Below are positions 9,835 through 21,093 of a DNA stretch of 64,000 bases, piece after piece; within the stretch, counting starts at the first letter, position 1, and the number at the start of each line of letters is the position of its first letter. The translations under genes were made by a program, and so were the position numbers. The DNA lies in contig CM042958.1 of assembly GCA_023678885.1 (NCBI GenBank), forward strand, positions 8,550,852-8,614,851. The letters are read 5' to 3'. The notes beneath the pieces are model-generated. The model was not told where the DNA came from and ran no database searches. It worked only from the letters and a program-made list of their open reading frames with translations. The stretch comes from Pogostemon cablin. Lineage: Eukaryota; Streptophyta; Magnoliopsida; Lamiales; Lamiaceae.

Positions 9835-11438
9835 AGATTGTTCATGTAATAACATTATTATTTTTTATTAATTTAGTATCACTGTTCACTCGTTTCACAT
9901 AGATCCTTAATTAAAACGGTATCACACAATTCTTTGTCATTGTTTTCTTTATCTAAGAATGGAGTAATAAACTTGAATATAGTGTTTGAAAATCCCTTTA
10001 TTTCAAATAAACGAAATCCAACATTGTTTTTCTTCCATAACTATAATAATCAATATATATATATTTTTTTGAAATTGTAATAATATAGAATTTCACATAT
10101 TCACGTCTAGAATTAGTTTTAAAATATTATTATTGCATATACATCGTCTCAATCTTCAACAAATATATACTTCTGTCATCTATAAAAATGCAACTATCTG
10201 CAAAATCATTTCATCTAAGATTACTCCATAATTTTGCTTGCTTTTCATACTAACAAATTAATAAGGCGTGGATCTTGTTTGCATCACTGAAGTTTCCATA
10301 CTGAAACAGAACATCATAAATAAATCTGTACATATAGAAAAAAAAAAAAACACAGCGTAAGCTCTCTAATTAATTGATTCAATCAATCTACTACTTCATC
10401 GTCCCTTCCCTATAATAAAAGCCAGCATACCTTTATCTTCTCTCTTCCATCTTTCATTGTCTTCTTTCTCCCCATTTCAGTCATTCCCTTGCCACAGAAG
10501 TTCTATCCATCTTCATGAGTAAATTAGTTGTAATATTACTAATAGCAATTTTTGTAGTAAAAACAATACCAAATACATAATAACTATCGTGAATAAAAGT
10601 TTCAATCACCCACATGCATGCTCTTCTTTCCTGTGTGATGCAACCCACTGTTCATCGTCTACCTAAAAGCAAAGGAAGAAAGGAGATCCTCAACTGTGGA
10701 ATTAACAACAAAACTGTTGTAGTGTAAAAATGGCACAATTTCTCTAGGAAAATCACTTAACCCATGCAAAGTTGCAAACCAACACGAGTCAACTCACATA
10801 TAATTAAGAAAAAGCTTAACACTTAGTCTAATGTTATAAAACTAAGAAAGCTTGTTTTGTAACCAAAATAAAACTACTAAAGGGAGAGCACCAGAGAAAC
10901 GACAGAAGATTCTACATACCAAGATTTACCATGGATTCACTTTATGACACGGTATAAAAAAAAAAAAAAAAAACTTTTGTCCATCATATCCTCTTTTTAC
11001 AACAGAAAGAAAATCCTTGTCATCAGAATCAAGCAAAATTCCAACCTTAAACTAATGTTGCATGAAAAAAGAAATAAAAGAAAAGAAATGCCTGCATGAA
11101 CCGATGGAGAGACGAATGAAAAAAAAAAAAAAAAAAAGCTAGATTCTTTCACAGGACATAATTATAAAATAACAAAATTTTTTCACAGGATCTAATTTGA
11201 AAGAATCTGAGAAGAAGATCTGTCAAACAGAAAAAGAATTGAATGAACTAATAATTCATAGCAGTGGACCTCCTAAAGGGTTCAACTTCTCTTGTCTTTT
11301 GGAATAAAAGCAGGATCAGAAGATATATTTCTGAGGTACTAAAACAGAAGCTGAAAATAGAATCATCTCAAAAGAGTTGGAAATCATTTAAATACGCAAC
11401 TCCGGTAATGGAAATCACCTCCAGAGAACTTCGAAGTA
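9835..11438. other. Gene-poor region with a weak candidate transcription unit
   Basis: Most of this stretch is AT-rich with poly-A runs near 10340, 10955 and 11120. At about 10410-10520 a TATAATAAAAGCC box is followed by a long CT-rich, leader-like tract. A 21-codon ORF (10515-10580) then begins MSKLVVILLIAIFVV, signal-peptide-like but very short. I see no splice partner and no recognisable peptide family. It could be an unannotated small or non-coding transcript, or chance. Confidence 0.25.
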
Positions 11439-12000
11439 GAGGATTTAAATTTATTTTTTGTCCTATAACTAAGCAAAACTTCATTTTTTGCCCTATAAAA
11501 GATGAGTAGTTCAATTTTGCCCTATAACTAACGAATTTTTTCAATTTTTGTCTATTTTCACCGGAAAATGCAAAATTCATCGGAATCTGCCACGTCACGC
11601 TTCAATTCCGATTGATCAATCCAACGTGCCAATTTTGACTTTTTTTAGCCAATAAATTCGCCACGTCATATCCACCTATTAATTTCTTTTTTCATTTCCA
11701 AATCAGCATAATATTTAATTAAATTAAAAATAAAAAATCAATTAAATTAAATAAATTAAAACCTGTAAAATTAATTTTTAAAAAAATGAAAAAGAAAAAA
11801 AGATAATTAAACGTGTTATAACAGTTGAAATTCTAAAATCTGCTCAAACCCTAACGACGCCGTAAGATATCACGACAGAACATAGCAGAACGTAGAAGAA
11901 CGCTGGGTTCAACCTCAATTCGCCAAAATTACGAAGACCGTTCGATCATCACACCCAATATTCGTAGATGTCGCGATCGATTGAGGATGGGCGAACTGTA
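11439..12000 (+). mobile_element. Truncated Pack-MULE-like element (one terminal repeat only)
   Basis: The first 240 bases match the long terminal inverted repeat of the element at 17976-19828, including the TTGCCCTATAACTAA blocks and the CCACGTCA motifs. After an AT-rich spacer, 11850-12000 is GC-richer and leader-like (AACCCTAACGACGCCG), unlike its surroundings, and could be captured gene sequence. The opposite terminal repeat is missing: a Stowaway fragment follows directly. Confidence 0.55.
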
Positions 12001-12029
12001 AAATGCTATTGTAATGAGTTTGCAATATC

Positions 12030-12135
12030 AGTGACTAATACAACTATCCACCACACATTAAATAATAATACTTCTTAATCCACGTGTCAAAAAGTAAAAA
12101 CTACTCTTAGTGTGGAATGAACTGCGCTAAAGGAG
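12030..12135. mobile_element. Stowaway-like MITE, right half only
   Basis: It carries the family-typical ACTAATACAACTAYCCAC, ACATTAAATAATAATAC and TTAATCCACGTG blocks and ends at GGAG followed by TA. The left terminus is absent. Confidence 0.6.
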
Positions 12136-13766
12136 TATGCTTTTGTTAGTTTATGAAATTTTATTAACCTATTTATTGTTCTATACACCTATATTTATTC
12201 CGAATAATTTATTTATTTTATGGATTAAAAAACACCTTTTTATTAGTAGAATAAATTCCCAACAAATAATAATTTATGTAAGGTTTGTACACGAGTACAA
12301 AATGAAATATACATGGAGTATATTGGAACAGTGGCATGGAGTAGTATATTGATACATTGTTCATGTATGTCATGATTTTAATAATTATTATTAGAAAAAT
12401 AATTGACGAACTGGTGAAACAAATTATTAAATACTCTCAACTTTAAACACTTATATACTATTTAATAATAATAATACTCCATACAATATTCCTGAAAAGG
12501 GATCATATATTTTATTTTTTATTTATTTATTGTGTTTCACTTTAGGTATTATATTCATCACAAAACGACAAAATAAGGACCCATCTGTGTACTTTACTCT
12601 CTTTTTTCTTTTTATAAAATAAAATAAAATCAATTTGCAATTAAAACTGCCTAACCACTTTTTTTCCCTTTTAACTTTTGTTTTCTTTATTTTTTAATCT
12701 TTTTTTAGTCCAACTCAGCCTTTGACAACTCATTTACTCCCAACAATTTAATTTATTTATTTTAAGCACTTTTAAGTCAAAAATAAAATAAAAATTAGTA
12801 GCAACCTTTTCTTATCTCTATAATAATACAAAATTGTGGGGTTTCAATATCATATTAATTAAAAATATGGTAGACAACTTTTGTTGTGAAGGGCGTTCAT
12901 GTGATGTTACTTTTAATTCTAATAAAATTATTCAATTATTCTTTTGTTTGCATTTCTCTCAGATGTTTGAAATTTCTCAAATTTGAAGTACTCCATAAAT
13001 ATGTTACTCGATACATATAAGTTGATAGATTCTTCTCTTATACACAATATTGTACTCCATATACAAAATTTTATTTAAAATCGGGAGTAGTTTTTACTCA
13101 AAATTAACAAGAATATTAAAAATTTTCTCTTAAAGAAATGAGGCCAACCGGCCAAGTTATAATATACTTCCTCTGTCCTATTTAAAGTTGATATTCTTTT
13201 TATTTTTAGTATTTTATACAAATAATTTTATTTCTTTTTTTTTTTTACTAAAATAGGAACTACAAACATCTATTAATATAATTAATACTCTATTAACTCA
13301 CATTTTCATTGATATAACTATCAACTATATATTAAATAAATAATATTTCTCAATTCATGTATAAAAAATTAAAATTAAAAGTGTCTTTAAAATTCTACCT
13401 CCATATAACCATTTACTTAATAAATCCAATTATTACATTTTCGAGATGATGACATTTTTTATGTGAAATAATGTCTCGTCTCGAGAACCGTTATACTTAA
13501 TGTTCCACGTTATTAGATTTTATTTTATTTGAGTGATTTTGTTGACTTTAGAAAATGAGATTTGAGATTTACGCAGTAGACTTTAAAGTGTAATTTTTGG
13601 GATATTATGTTATTTTTTAGGTAATAAATAAATTGTGTTAGATGTGTTTTTTTTTAAAAATAAAGTGTACGAGGAAGATTGATTATTTTATTTTTGTACA
13701 TCCTTAGAAAGATATATGAAAACTTTTATGAGACGAATACAAATAAAAAAATTGAAAAATATTATA
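12136..13766. other. AT-rich intergenic sequence with degenerate Stowaway traces
   Basis: No gene is supported. A segment beginning near 13170 (CTTCCTCTGTCCTATTTAAA) resembles a worn Stowaway left end, but I find no clean right end or TA duplication. Confidence 0.4.
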
Positions 13767-13768
13767 TA

Positions 13769-14059
13769 CTCCCTCTGTCTCGGCAAGTATTTCACATATT
13801 GGTGTGTGCGGAGTTTAAGAAAATTTTGTATTTTTATGTATAAAGTAAGAAAGATAATATATATTTTAGTTGATTTAATGAAAAAGGTGTGTAAAGTTGT
13901 TGGAAGATGCTAAAAAATAAGTATTATATTGAGATATGTGTAAAAAGTGAGTATTATTATAATGTATTTTTTACCAAATTTAATAAAAGTAAAGTGTGAA
14001 ATATATTTGAGGGACGGATGAAAAAGAAAAGTGTGAAATACGTTGGGGGACGGAGGGAG
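13769..14059. mobile_element. Stowaway-like MITE, complete
   Basis: The termini are CTCCCTCTGTCTCGGCAAGT and inverted CTCCCTCCGTCCCCCAACGT, flanked by TA at 13767-13768 and 14060-14061. The arms remain self-complementary over about 40 bases (TATTTCACA versus TGTGAAATA). Confidence 0.85.
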
Positions 14060-14166
14060 TATAAAAAGACGAGTATATATCTCTTAATTAAAAAAACAAA
14101 CAAAAACAAACAAACAAATGTAGGCGTTTCCGTTCGAACTAAGTATATATTCATGTCATTCTTGTG

Positions 14167-14168
<2 letters not shown>

Positions 14169-14219
<51 letters not shown>
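14169..14219. repeat. (ATT)n microsatellite, about 17 units
   Basis: An uninterrupted run of ATT/TTA triplets. Length is probably polymorphic. Confidence 0.95.
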
Positions 14220-14221
<2 letters not shown>

Positions 14222-14820
14222 TTAAAAGGTTATTTTACTAAAAAAATGTCAGTTAATTCGAAAATGTAATAATTGGATTAATTAAATAAAACAATTAATA
14301 CACTTTTATTAAACTTAATAACTTATAATCACACAACAATTCAAATTTCCAAAAAATATTTTTTACTAATTGCAAAAAACAATTAATGCACACAACTCTG
14401 ACTCTATTTATATCTATCATCTTTGTAAATTATATTTTTTCTTGGAGGATATGCACCTATATATTAGTATAAGAAAAGTCAATGAAATAAATATCAAGCA
14501 CACTTGTAATATAAAATATGTATCAACAAAATTATTAGAAATTAATAATCACACGCTAAATATTATTAATTGAATAATTAATCAGTTTTCATATGATCTC
14601 AGGAAGGTGGTCCTTTAATCCTCTATTCATACGCATATTCTGGCCAATAAAAAATATAAAATGCATCGATTTTATTTTTAAAACGTGCCAATAGATAATT
14701 AAAAAATAATAATAATAAATAAAAAAAAGAGGAAGTTTCAGTAAAATTTAAAAAATTCTCAATAATAATGGAGAAGGGTATTTAAGACAATATGATAATC
14801 ATCAGTGATTCAGTATTAAT

Positions 14821-15060
14821 AACTCGCCGCGTCGTGTTGACTCGGGTCAACGTTGAAATCAAAAGGTTTCCCCACGCACCGACAACTAACGTCGTCGTAC
14901 GCCGTTAGTGAGTCGCAAAAATTTAACCCCACCGTTAATTTCAATTTGCCACGTCAGATGGGGTTGGCTTAACCTAACCGGTGTTGAGGTGAGCTAACCA
15001 CAGTTGTGGGGGGGGGGGGGGGGGGTCTTGGGTGGGCCATCATATTACGTACTTGTACTA
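14821..15060. promoter_or_regulatory. GC-richer island with paired W-box palindrome and G18 tract
   Basis: This patch stands out from AT-rich flanks. It holds GTTGAC-TCGG-GTCAAC (14836-14851), two convergent W-box cores (TTGAC) separated by four bases. It also has a GCCACGTCAG bZIP-type core at about 14948 and an 18-base G run at 15008-15025. No coding frame follows, so a promoter role is speculative; it may be a relic of a promoter or captured DNA. Confidence 0.25.
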
Positions 15061-15203
15061 TTCTTCACTTTTACGTACTACTGTTTCCAATTTTGTCGTT
15101 TCCGCACTTTATTCTGGTTACCCACTATTGAAGTTTCCTTTTAATTTCAATAATAACAATAATACTACTCCTAATATTTAATTTCATTTGCTACAATTGA
15201 GTA

Positions 15204-15407
15204 CTCCCTGAGTAGAGAGTTATTTTGTTTTTTTATATAAATTAAAAAGTATTATTATTTTATGTAAAGTGGGTAAGTGTATTAGAGAGATGTGATGGGT
15301 AGTGATGGGCCATTGGTAGGTTATTTTTACTAAAAGAAAAAAATAGTGCAATTTGGATGGGACGCCCAATAAAATAAAATGATGTTATTTGAGTGGGACG
15401 GAGGGAG
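15204..15407. mobile_element. Stowaway-like MITE, complete
   Basis: The left end CTCCCTGAGTAG is worn. The inverted right end CTCCCTCCGTCCCACTCAAA is near consensus. TA flanks at 15202-15203 and 15408-15409. Confidence 0.75.
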
Positions 15408-16094
15408 TATATTTGAGTATATTATTAATAAGTATTTTTTAAATTTTGAAACTTTAGTAGCTATATTAATTAAAGAGCACGCAAAATATTTTTTAAATTG
15501 AATTATGCAATTGAAATTTGAAACGAGTCGAGACTTTATTTCATGTATATTGTTTGATATTAAAAATCTCACATTGAAAATAGATCTAAATTTGCAAGAC
15601 GTTTATTTATTATTTTAATTAGTGAAAATATATGTTAAGGAAATGTACAATTAATAACATTGCATTAGTTATTATCGATTAAATTTCGTTAAGGAAAACC
15701 AAAAAACAAGTCTGACTCTCTTGTAACCAGTGCAATTTATTTTCCATATAAGTTTCAAATAAATAAATAAAATATTTTAGGAAAAATAAATTTTTTTCGT
15801 CCGCTAACTTTCATTCATTTTGAAATTAGTTCATTAACTTTTTTAATTTTGAAATTAGCCCGTTAATTTTATAACAATTTTGAAATTAGTCCACTAACTT
15901 CATAAAATTCAACATTTTGGTCCTTTGACCTGCTATGACAGGTCATTTGAATATTTTCACCCCAATTAATTTATATCATATTTTTATTTAACTAATTTTA
16001 TCTCACTTTTCATTTTTCACTTTCACTTTCGTATACCAAACAAACAATATTAATCTCATTACTAAAGTGGAGCAAATTTGACTAAATATTGATA

Positions 16095-16321
16095 CTTCCT
16101 CCGTCCGCTCGAAAGAGGGTCTTTTTTCCAAATTGGTCGTCCGTTCCAAAGAGGGTCACTTCATTTTTTACACACATGAGATCCACACACACCCACTAAT
16201 ACAATTAAAATATGGGATTCACACTCCCACTAATACAACTACCCACTACACATTAAATAACAATACTTCTTAATCAACGTACACAAAAGCAAAATGCCCT
16301 CTTTCAGGCGGACGGAGAGAG
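16095..16321. mobile_element. Stowaway-like MITE nested in the MULE element
   Basis: The left end is CTTCCTCCGTCCGC and the inverted right end CTCTCTCCGTCCGC, with TA at 16093-16094 and 16322-16323. The body shares the AATACAACTACCCACTACAC block with its relatives. Confidence 0.8.
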
Positions 16322-16361
16322 TATAATATAAATTCTTAGTGGAGGTTATTTTTTTAAAATA

Positions 16362-16406
<45 letters not shown>
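16362..16406. repeat. (TA)n microsatellite
   Basis: About 22 TA units inside the MULE-like element; likely length-variable. Confidence 0.95.
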
Positions 16407-16408
<2 letters not shown>

Positions 16409-16630
16409 CATATTTTTTTTTAGAATAACCTGCTAATGACCTGTTGAAACAGACGATTTTGTTGAACTTGGTAAACATGATGGACGATTTTTAAAATTTT
16501 CAAATATAATGGACGATTTTCAAAATTCTACAAATATAATGGACAATTTTCAAAAGGTGAAAAACTTATGGACTAAATTTAAAATTGGGTAAAATTAGCG
16601 GACAAAAAAATTTATTTTCTCAATATTTTA

Positions 16631-17739
16631 ATAAGGGAAAAGTGTGAATTTAATAATTTAAGTGTGTCTACTATATAAATGTAATTGGGCCATTCTTGTA
16701 TCCATAACGTAGGCCCACTTCATAGGTGAAATGAATTTAATATATAAAATTTAAAAAAGTTTACCCCCTAAGTCTCTTATAACTTATAAGACCTAATTAC
16801 ATATGGAGTATTAAGTTTATGAGATATTAAAAATTACTTTATGAGAGTACTCTTAAAATATTTGAAAAAAAAACTTTTATCTATTAATAAGAGTGAATTT
16901 AATATTAGATTAAAAAAATAATGAACTAGATTTAATAATCTAAATATTACGCACCCTTTTTTCTTCTTTCTAACACTATTTTTCTGAAAATGAAGAAGTT
17001 GACACCCATCAAACATAACCTCATATAAAATTGAAAATTAATTAGAAATTAAACACATCCTATATAATTTTATCATTAATGTAAAACTAAAAAATAATAA
17101 AAAAGAGAATCCAAACATGCGATGACAAAGTTGTAAAATTGAACAAAGGCAGTTGGATTTTAGCAAATAAAAATATGCAAACATCTGGATTGTTCTCCAT
17201 GTGACAGATAACCAGTACACTGACATTTTACTAATTTATTAAGGCCATGTTTTGTTCACAAATTATTTTCATTTTTACAATTATTAATTATTATTTTTTG
17301 TATTCCCACTTCTTTATTCAAACAAACAATATCTTATCACAAGTAACGAAAAATTCTACCATCATATTATAATGTACCATCAAGAATTATGCTTCATCAT
17401 AATACCCCTTTGCAGAACTACATTTTCTTTAGAATTATATTTAATTCGATATGTATATATATCACTTTATTTAATCTTGCTCTATGTATTGTCCGTCAAG
17501 GATTTAACAGCATGGATTTTTTATTATTGTTATATTTCCTTCTCACGTGTGCCTGAATTAATGCACATTGAAAATATCTTATATTCCTTTTGTATACAAC
17601 AATTTAAATAAAAAACATCGAATGATTTTAAATCCTTGTTCCTTATTTTTTGCGATTACAGTTTTAGGTTGATGGTTCGTTTTTGCTGTTGATGTATTGA
17701 ATTGGGCTTGGAGTAGTTAAATGGAATGCATAAGAATAA
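16631..17739. other. AT-rich intergenic sequence, no gene seen
   Basis: No supported coding frame, RNA gene or element boundary; scattered short ORFs only. Confidence 0.4.
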
Positions 17740-17749
17740 GAACAAAGCG

Positions 17750-17898
17750 TGACACAAAAAGGACCACACTCAACACTAATACAACTACCCACTACACATT
17801 AAAATATTATTTCTCTCACTTTAATACACATTAAAATATTATGCTCCTTAATCCACGTGAATAAAGTAAATGGATACATATTAGAGGGATAGATGGAG
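17750..17898. mobile_element. Stowaway-like MITE fragment
   Basis: Contains AATACAACTACCCACTACAC, TTATTTCTCTCACTT and TTAATCCACGTG family blocks and ends GATGGAG followed by TA. The left terminus is not recognisable. Confidence 0.6.
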
Positions 17899-17975
17899 TA
17901 AGATTCATTAAAAATAGGAGTACAGTGCATACTCTCTTTGTATTATTTCCTCTGTGACATTACAGTTTTCATATC

Positions 17976-19828
17976 GACTTAAATTCATTTTTTGCCCTAT
18001 AACTAAGCAAAATTTTGATTTTTGTCCTAAAAAAGATAAGTTGTCCAATTTTGCCTATAACTAACGAATTGTTTCAATTTTTGCCCAATTTTCGCGAATT
18101 TCACCGGAATCCGTCACGTCATGCTTCAATTTGAGGGTTTCAGGTTGATCTTACTTACGTGACAATTTTGACTTAATGTGAGCTAATGAATTCGACATCT
18201 CATATGCCACAATTTTTTAATTTTTTTTATTTTCCACACCATATAATAAAAATAAATTAAATCAGAAATTAAAATTTAAAATGAAAATATTAAATAAAAA
18301 AAAACATATAAACTGAATTCAAAAAATCAAAAAAAAAAAAAAACGGAAGCAGATCCCCAAATTGAAGAACGCGATGAACTTCAGATTGGATGCTTGTCGT
18401 CGTGGGTCTACCCGGCGGCCGTGTGTGCTGTGTTGAAGCCGCCGACCGTCCGCGGTATCAAGGCGACTCACAGACCATGAACGAGAGGCACCTGCGATCG
18501 GCTTTACCGTGCCCTAACCGACTGCCACCGCCGGATCCCGGCAGGACGGTCGCGCGACGCCGCATGCCGCCACCTCAACCGATCTCTGGTTGAATGCCTG
18601 GTGGCCGTGGTCTGTCCGGAGGAGTCCGACGCAGTCCGCAGCCTCTGCTCCAGCGGAGGCACCGCCCTTAAGTTCCGCCAGTGCTAGCAAGCACAGCTAT
18701 CTCTCTCCGCCTGCTCATCTAGTCACCAAGAGGAGCCCTGAGATTCGTCTGGTTTTATTGCTTCCATCGATCAATTCCGCCGTTATGTGAGGCTTCAGAG
18801 AACTCAATTTTACGTGTCCATGGATGCATATGTAGTATCTAGAGCTTCAAAGCTTGTACCTCGTCGAAAAGATTTCTGATTTATCCTGCAATCCATTATC
18901 AGTCCACCGTATGAATTCATGATGGAGCCGGATAGAGCGAAGAATTGGATAATTAATGGAAATTGCTCTCAATTTCGAATGATGGGGAAATTTTTCCCTT
19001 TTCTGCCCTAATTTCATCACTGCACACATTTGCTTTCATCTTGGGACTTGAAGTTTCTTCTCTTCTTGTATCTTTTTTCTATTTCATTGATGTAATCCTA
19101 TATGTTTAGTTTGATTTGGGGATTTTGGATTTTCATTTGGGATGATTTTTCTTCCGTCAAAGAAGAGGTTGTCGGCAGTGGTTCGAGATGGTGGTTGGTG
19201 GCGTTGCTCGTCGGCTTGGTTGGAGATATCGTTGGTGGCGTTGCTCGTCGGGATGGAGATGGTGGTGGCTGCTCGTAGGGATGGAACTGATGGCTGGTGG
19301 ATGTGTTCTTAGTTTTTTTTTTAGTTAATATTTTTTTTAATGTACGATCATTTTTAAGGAAATTATAATTGTATGAGTGATTTTAATTTTATTTTTTAAT
19401 TTATATTTTAATTTTTTCTATGTTATTAAATATTTTAGATAATTAAAAATACTAAAATATTTTTAGATATTAGGAGTTAAAGGTTAGTGGCTGCTAATTT
19501 AGTTTTTTTTTTAAGTATAATTATATTCAAATTTATTTTATGATTTAAATTGCAATATGTATAGATGATGTGGAAAATGAAAAAAATTAAATAAGTGGGA
19601 TATGACGTGGCAAATTTACTGGTTAAAAAAAAGTTAAAATTGACACGTTAGTTTGACCAGCCGAAAACCCCCAAATTGAAGCATGACGTGGCGGATTCAG
19701 CCAAATTCGCAAAAATTAGGCAAAAATTGAAACAATTTGTTAGTTATAGGTCAAAATCAAACAACTTATCTTTTTAGGGTAAAAATCGAAGTTTTGCTTA
19801 GTTATAGAGCAAAAAATGAATTTAACAC
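17976..19828. mobile_element. Pack-MULE with captured gene sequence
   Basis: Long terminal inverted repeats of about 240 bases run inward from both ends. The left starts GACTTAAATTCATTTTTTGC and the inverted right end AGTGTTAAATTCATTTTTTG. An exact 9-bp target duplication TTTCATATC lies at 17967-17975 and 19829-19837. The interior 18370-18800 is strongly GC-rich against AT-rich flanks and contains a twin-CX9C coding fragment with a stop in it. A second GC-richer patch at 19160-19300 is made of GGTGGCGTTGCTCGTCGG repeats. No transposase is present. Long inverted repeats, 9-bp duplication and transduplicated gene pieces define Pack-MULEs. Confidence 0.85.
18535..18741 (+). pseudogene. Captured twin-CX9C (CHCH/COX19-like) gene fragment with internal stop
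   Basis: One plus-strand frame reads CRHLNRSLVECLVAVVC from 18565, with cysteines spaced C-x9-C (18565, 18595), then C-x10-C (18613, 18646). After an in-frame TAG at 18685-18687 it continues to QAQLSLSACSSSHQEEP, where the cysteine pair 18682/18712 is again C-x9-C, ending TGA at 18739. Twin CX9C cysteines are the signature of CHCH proteins imported by the mitochondrial MIA40 pathway. The exact donor gene is not identified. The broken frame and position inside a Pack-MULE make this a dead transduplicated copy. No start codon is convincing. Confidence 0.6.
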
Positions 19829-19837
19829 TTTCATATC

Positions 19838-20418
19838 TCATCTATAATTTACAAAAGAAAGTGTAAAAATTATGGTAGGACGGAAGCAGTATAATAGATC
19901 GTTTTTATATTACTCAACTTTTCAATCCTCTTTATAATTGAGAATGTGAATTAGTTAAAACCTAAATTGCAAATACATATAACTATTTATACGTTAGCCT
20001 AATCCTCTCCACACATGATCTCGCTCTATGCATATGCCTCGGGCCAATGAGGCAACACCATATGTATTAGAAGGAATCGAATCTGCAGTTTTTGGGGATC
20101 ATTTCAGCTGAAAGTTTGTTATTTAGATAGTCCAAATCCTATATAGGATTCTTATTAATTGATGGGTGTATTTTATGTTTATTCTCAGGCGAGTCGACTA
20201 TGTCGAGGATGATGAAGATGATGATAAGTCGATCTTATGCATATATTTTTAGCTTGGATTGGGTTTTATTATTCTTGGTCGATTTCTATATTAGGTCGGC
20301 CTTATCCTTAGAACTAGGCTTGCTAGATGTCGGGTCTTGTGGCTTCCTTGAGCCTATTGATTTCCTCTTGAGCTTTGACCAATATTTGAAGTGAGAGTAT
20401 ATAACACTTATAATATTT
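19838..20418. other. Intergenic sequence, no gene supported
   Basis: Short ORFs exist (for example about 20200-20397, hydrophobic) but without family resemblance, splice context or composition support. Nothing else stands out. Confidence 0.4.
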
Positions 20419-20420
20419 TA

Positions 20421-20584
20421 CTCCCTTCGTCCGGTTCTAAAGTATCAATTTGTTTTTTGCACGTAGATTAAGGAGTATTATTATATGTAAAGTGGGTAGT
20501 TGTATTAGAGGGAAGTGGTGGACCATATTATGTATTTTTTTACTAAATAGGGGAAATTGATACATTTGAAGCGGACGGAGGGAG
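20421..20584. mobile_element. Stowaway-like MITE, complete, short form
   Basis: The termini are CTCCCTTCGTCCGG and inverted CTCCCTCCGTCCGC, with TA at 20419-20420 and 20585-20586. Length is 164 bases. A second worn left end (CTCCCTTCATTTTATAATAT) begins near 20622 without a partner. Confidence 0.8.
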
Positions 20585-21093
20585 TATTAGAAAGCACTAA
20601 TGAAATAATTATAAAATATTACTCCCTTCATTTTATAATATAAACGTGGAGTTTTAGAAAAACTATTTTTGACTATGCTCCGTAGTTTTGTACTATTTTT
20701 TTTTGGTGATAAATAAATTATGAGTGAGGCTCTCGTGCCTCGGGATACCGTGACCCTTTGCAATTTAAACATCTAGGAATACATAGAGTTAAATAAAATA
20801 TGGAGGGGGAGAGTTATGTTCCCATGGAGCACACAAGTTTTTGCCATAAATTATTAAATAAGCCCTAGTTTTTCTTTGGATCTTTTATAAAGCCCTAAAT
20901 CTTATGAAAATACAAATATAAAACCTAGAGCCCTTAATATTTTCATTTAATTTTTGTTTTAACCCCCAAATTCTTCACGTGAATACAAATAGCCCCAAAA
21001 GCAATGGTATAAATACTGAAAGCTTCAAATGGAAAACAGAGCGCATCAAATTTCACTGTTGGTTGATATCTGGTATCTCTGAAGAATCGTAGT

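Larger units (their letters stand above)
15780..16621. mobile_element. MULE-like element with long inverted ends and 9-bp target duplication
   Basis: It begins GGAAAATAAATTTTTTTCGT and, inverted at the right, GAGAAAATAAATTTTTTTGT; both continue CCGCTAA. The arms consist of repeated TTTTGAAATTAGTCC-like modules. An exact 9-bp duplication AATATTTTA lies at 15771-15779 and 16622-16630. A Stowaway (16095-16321) and a (TA)n tract sit inside. No coding capacity is seen. Confidence 0.8.

Noticed and set aside
9835..11438. MicroRNA precursor
   Set aside because: I looked for common conserved plant miRNA sequences in the gene-poor region and saw none, and no convincing hairpin outside the MITE arms.
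18390..18790. Two plus-strand ORFs in the GC-rich Pack-MULE interior
   Set aside because: The frame with meaningful cysteine spacing is a different one; these have no recognisable features.
20200..20394. Small hydrophobic ORF as a membrane peptide gene
   Set aside because: No family resemblance, no promoter or splice context; length expected by chance.
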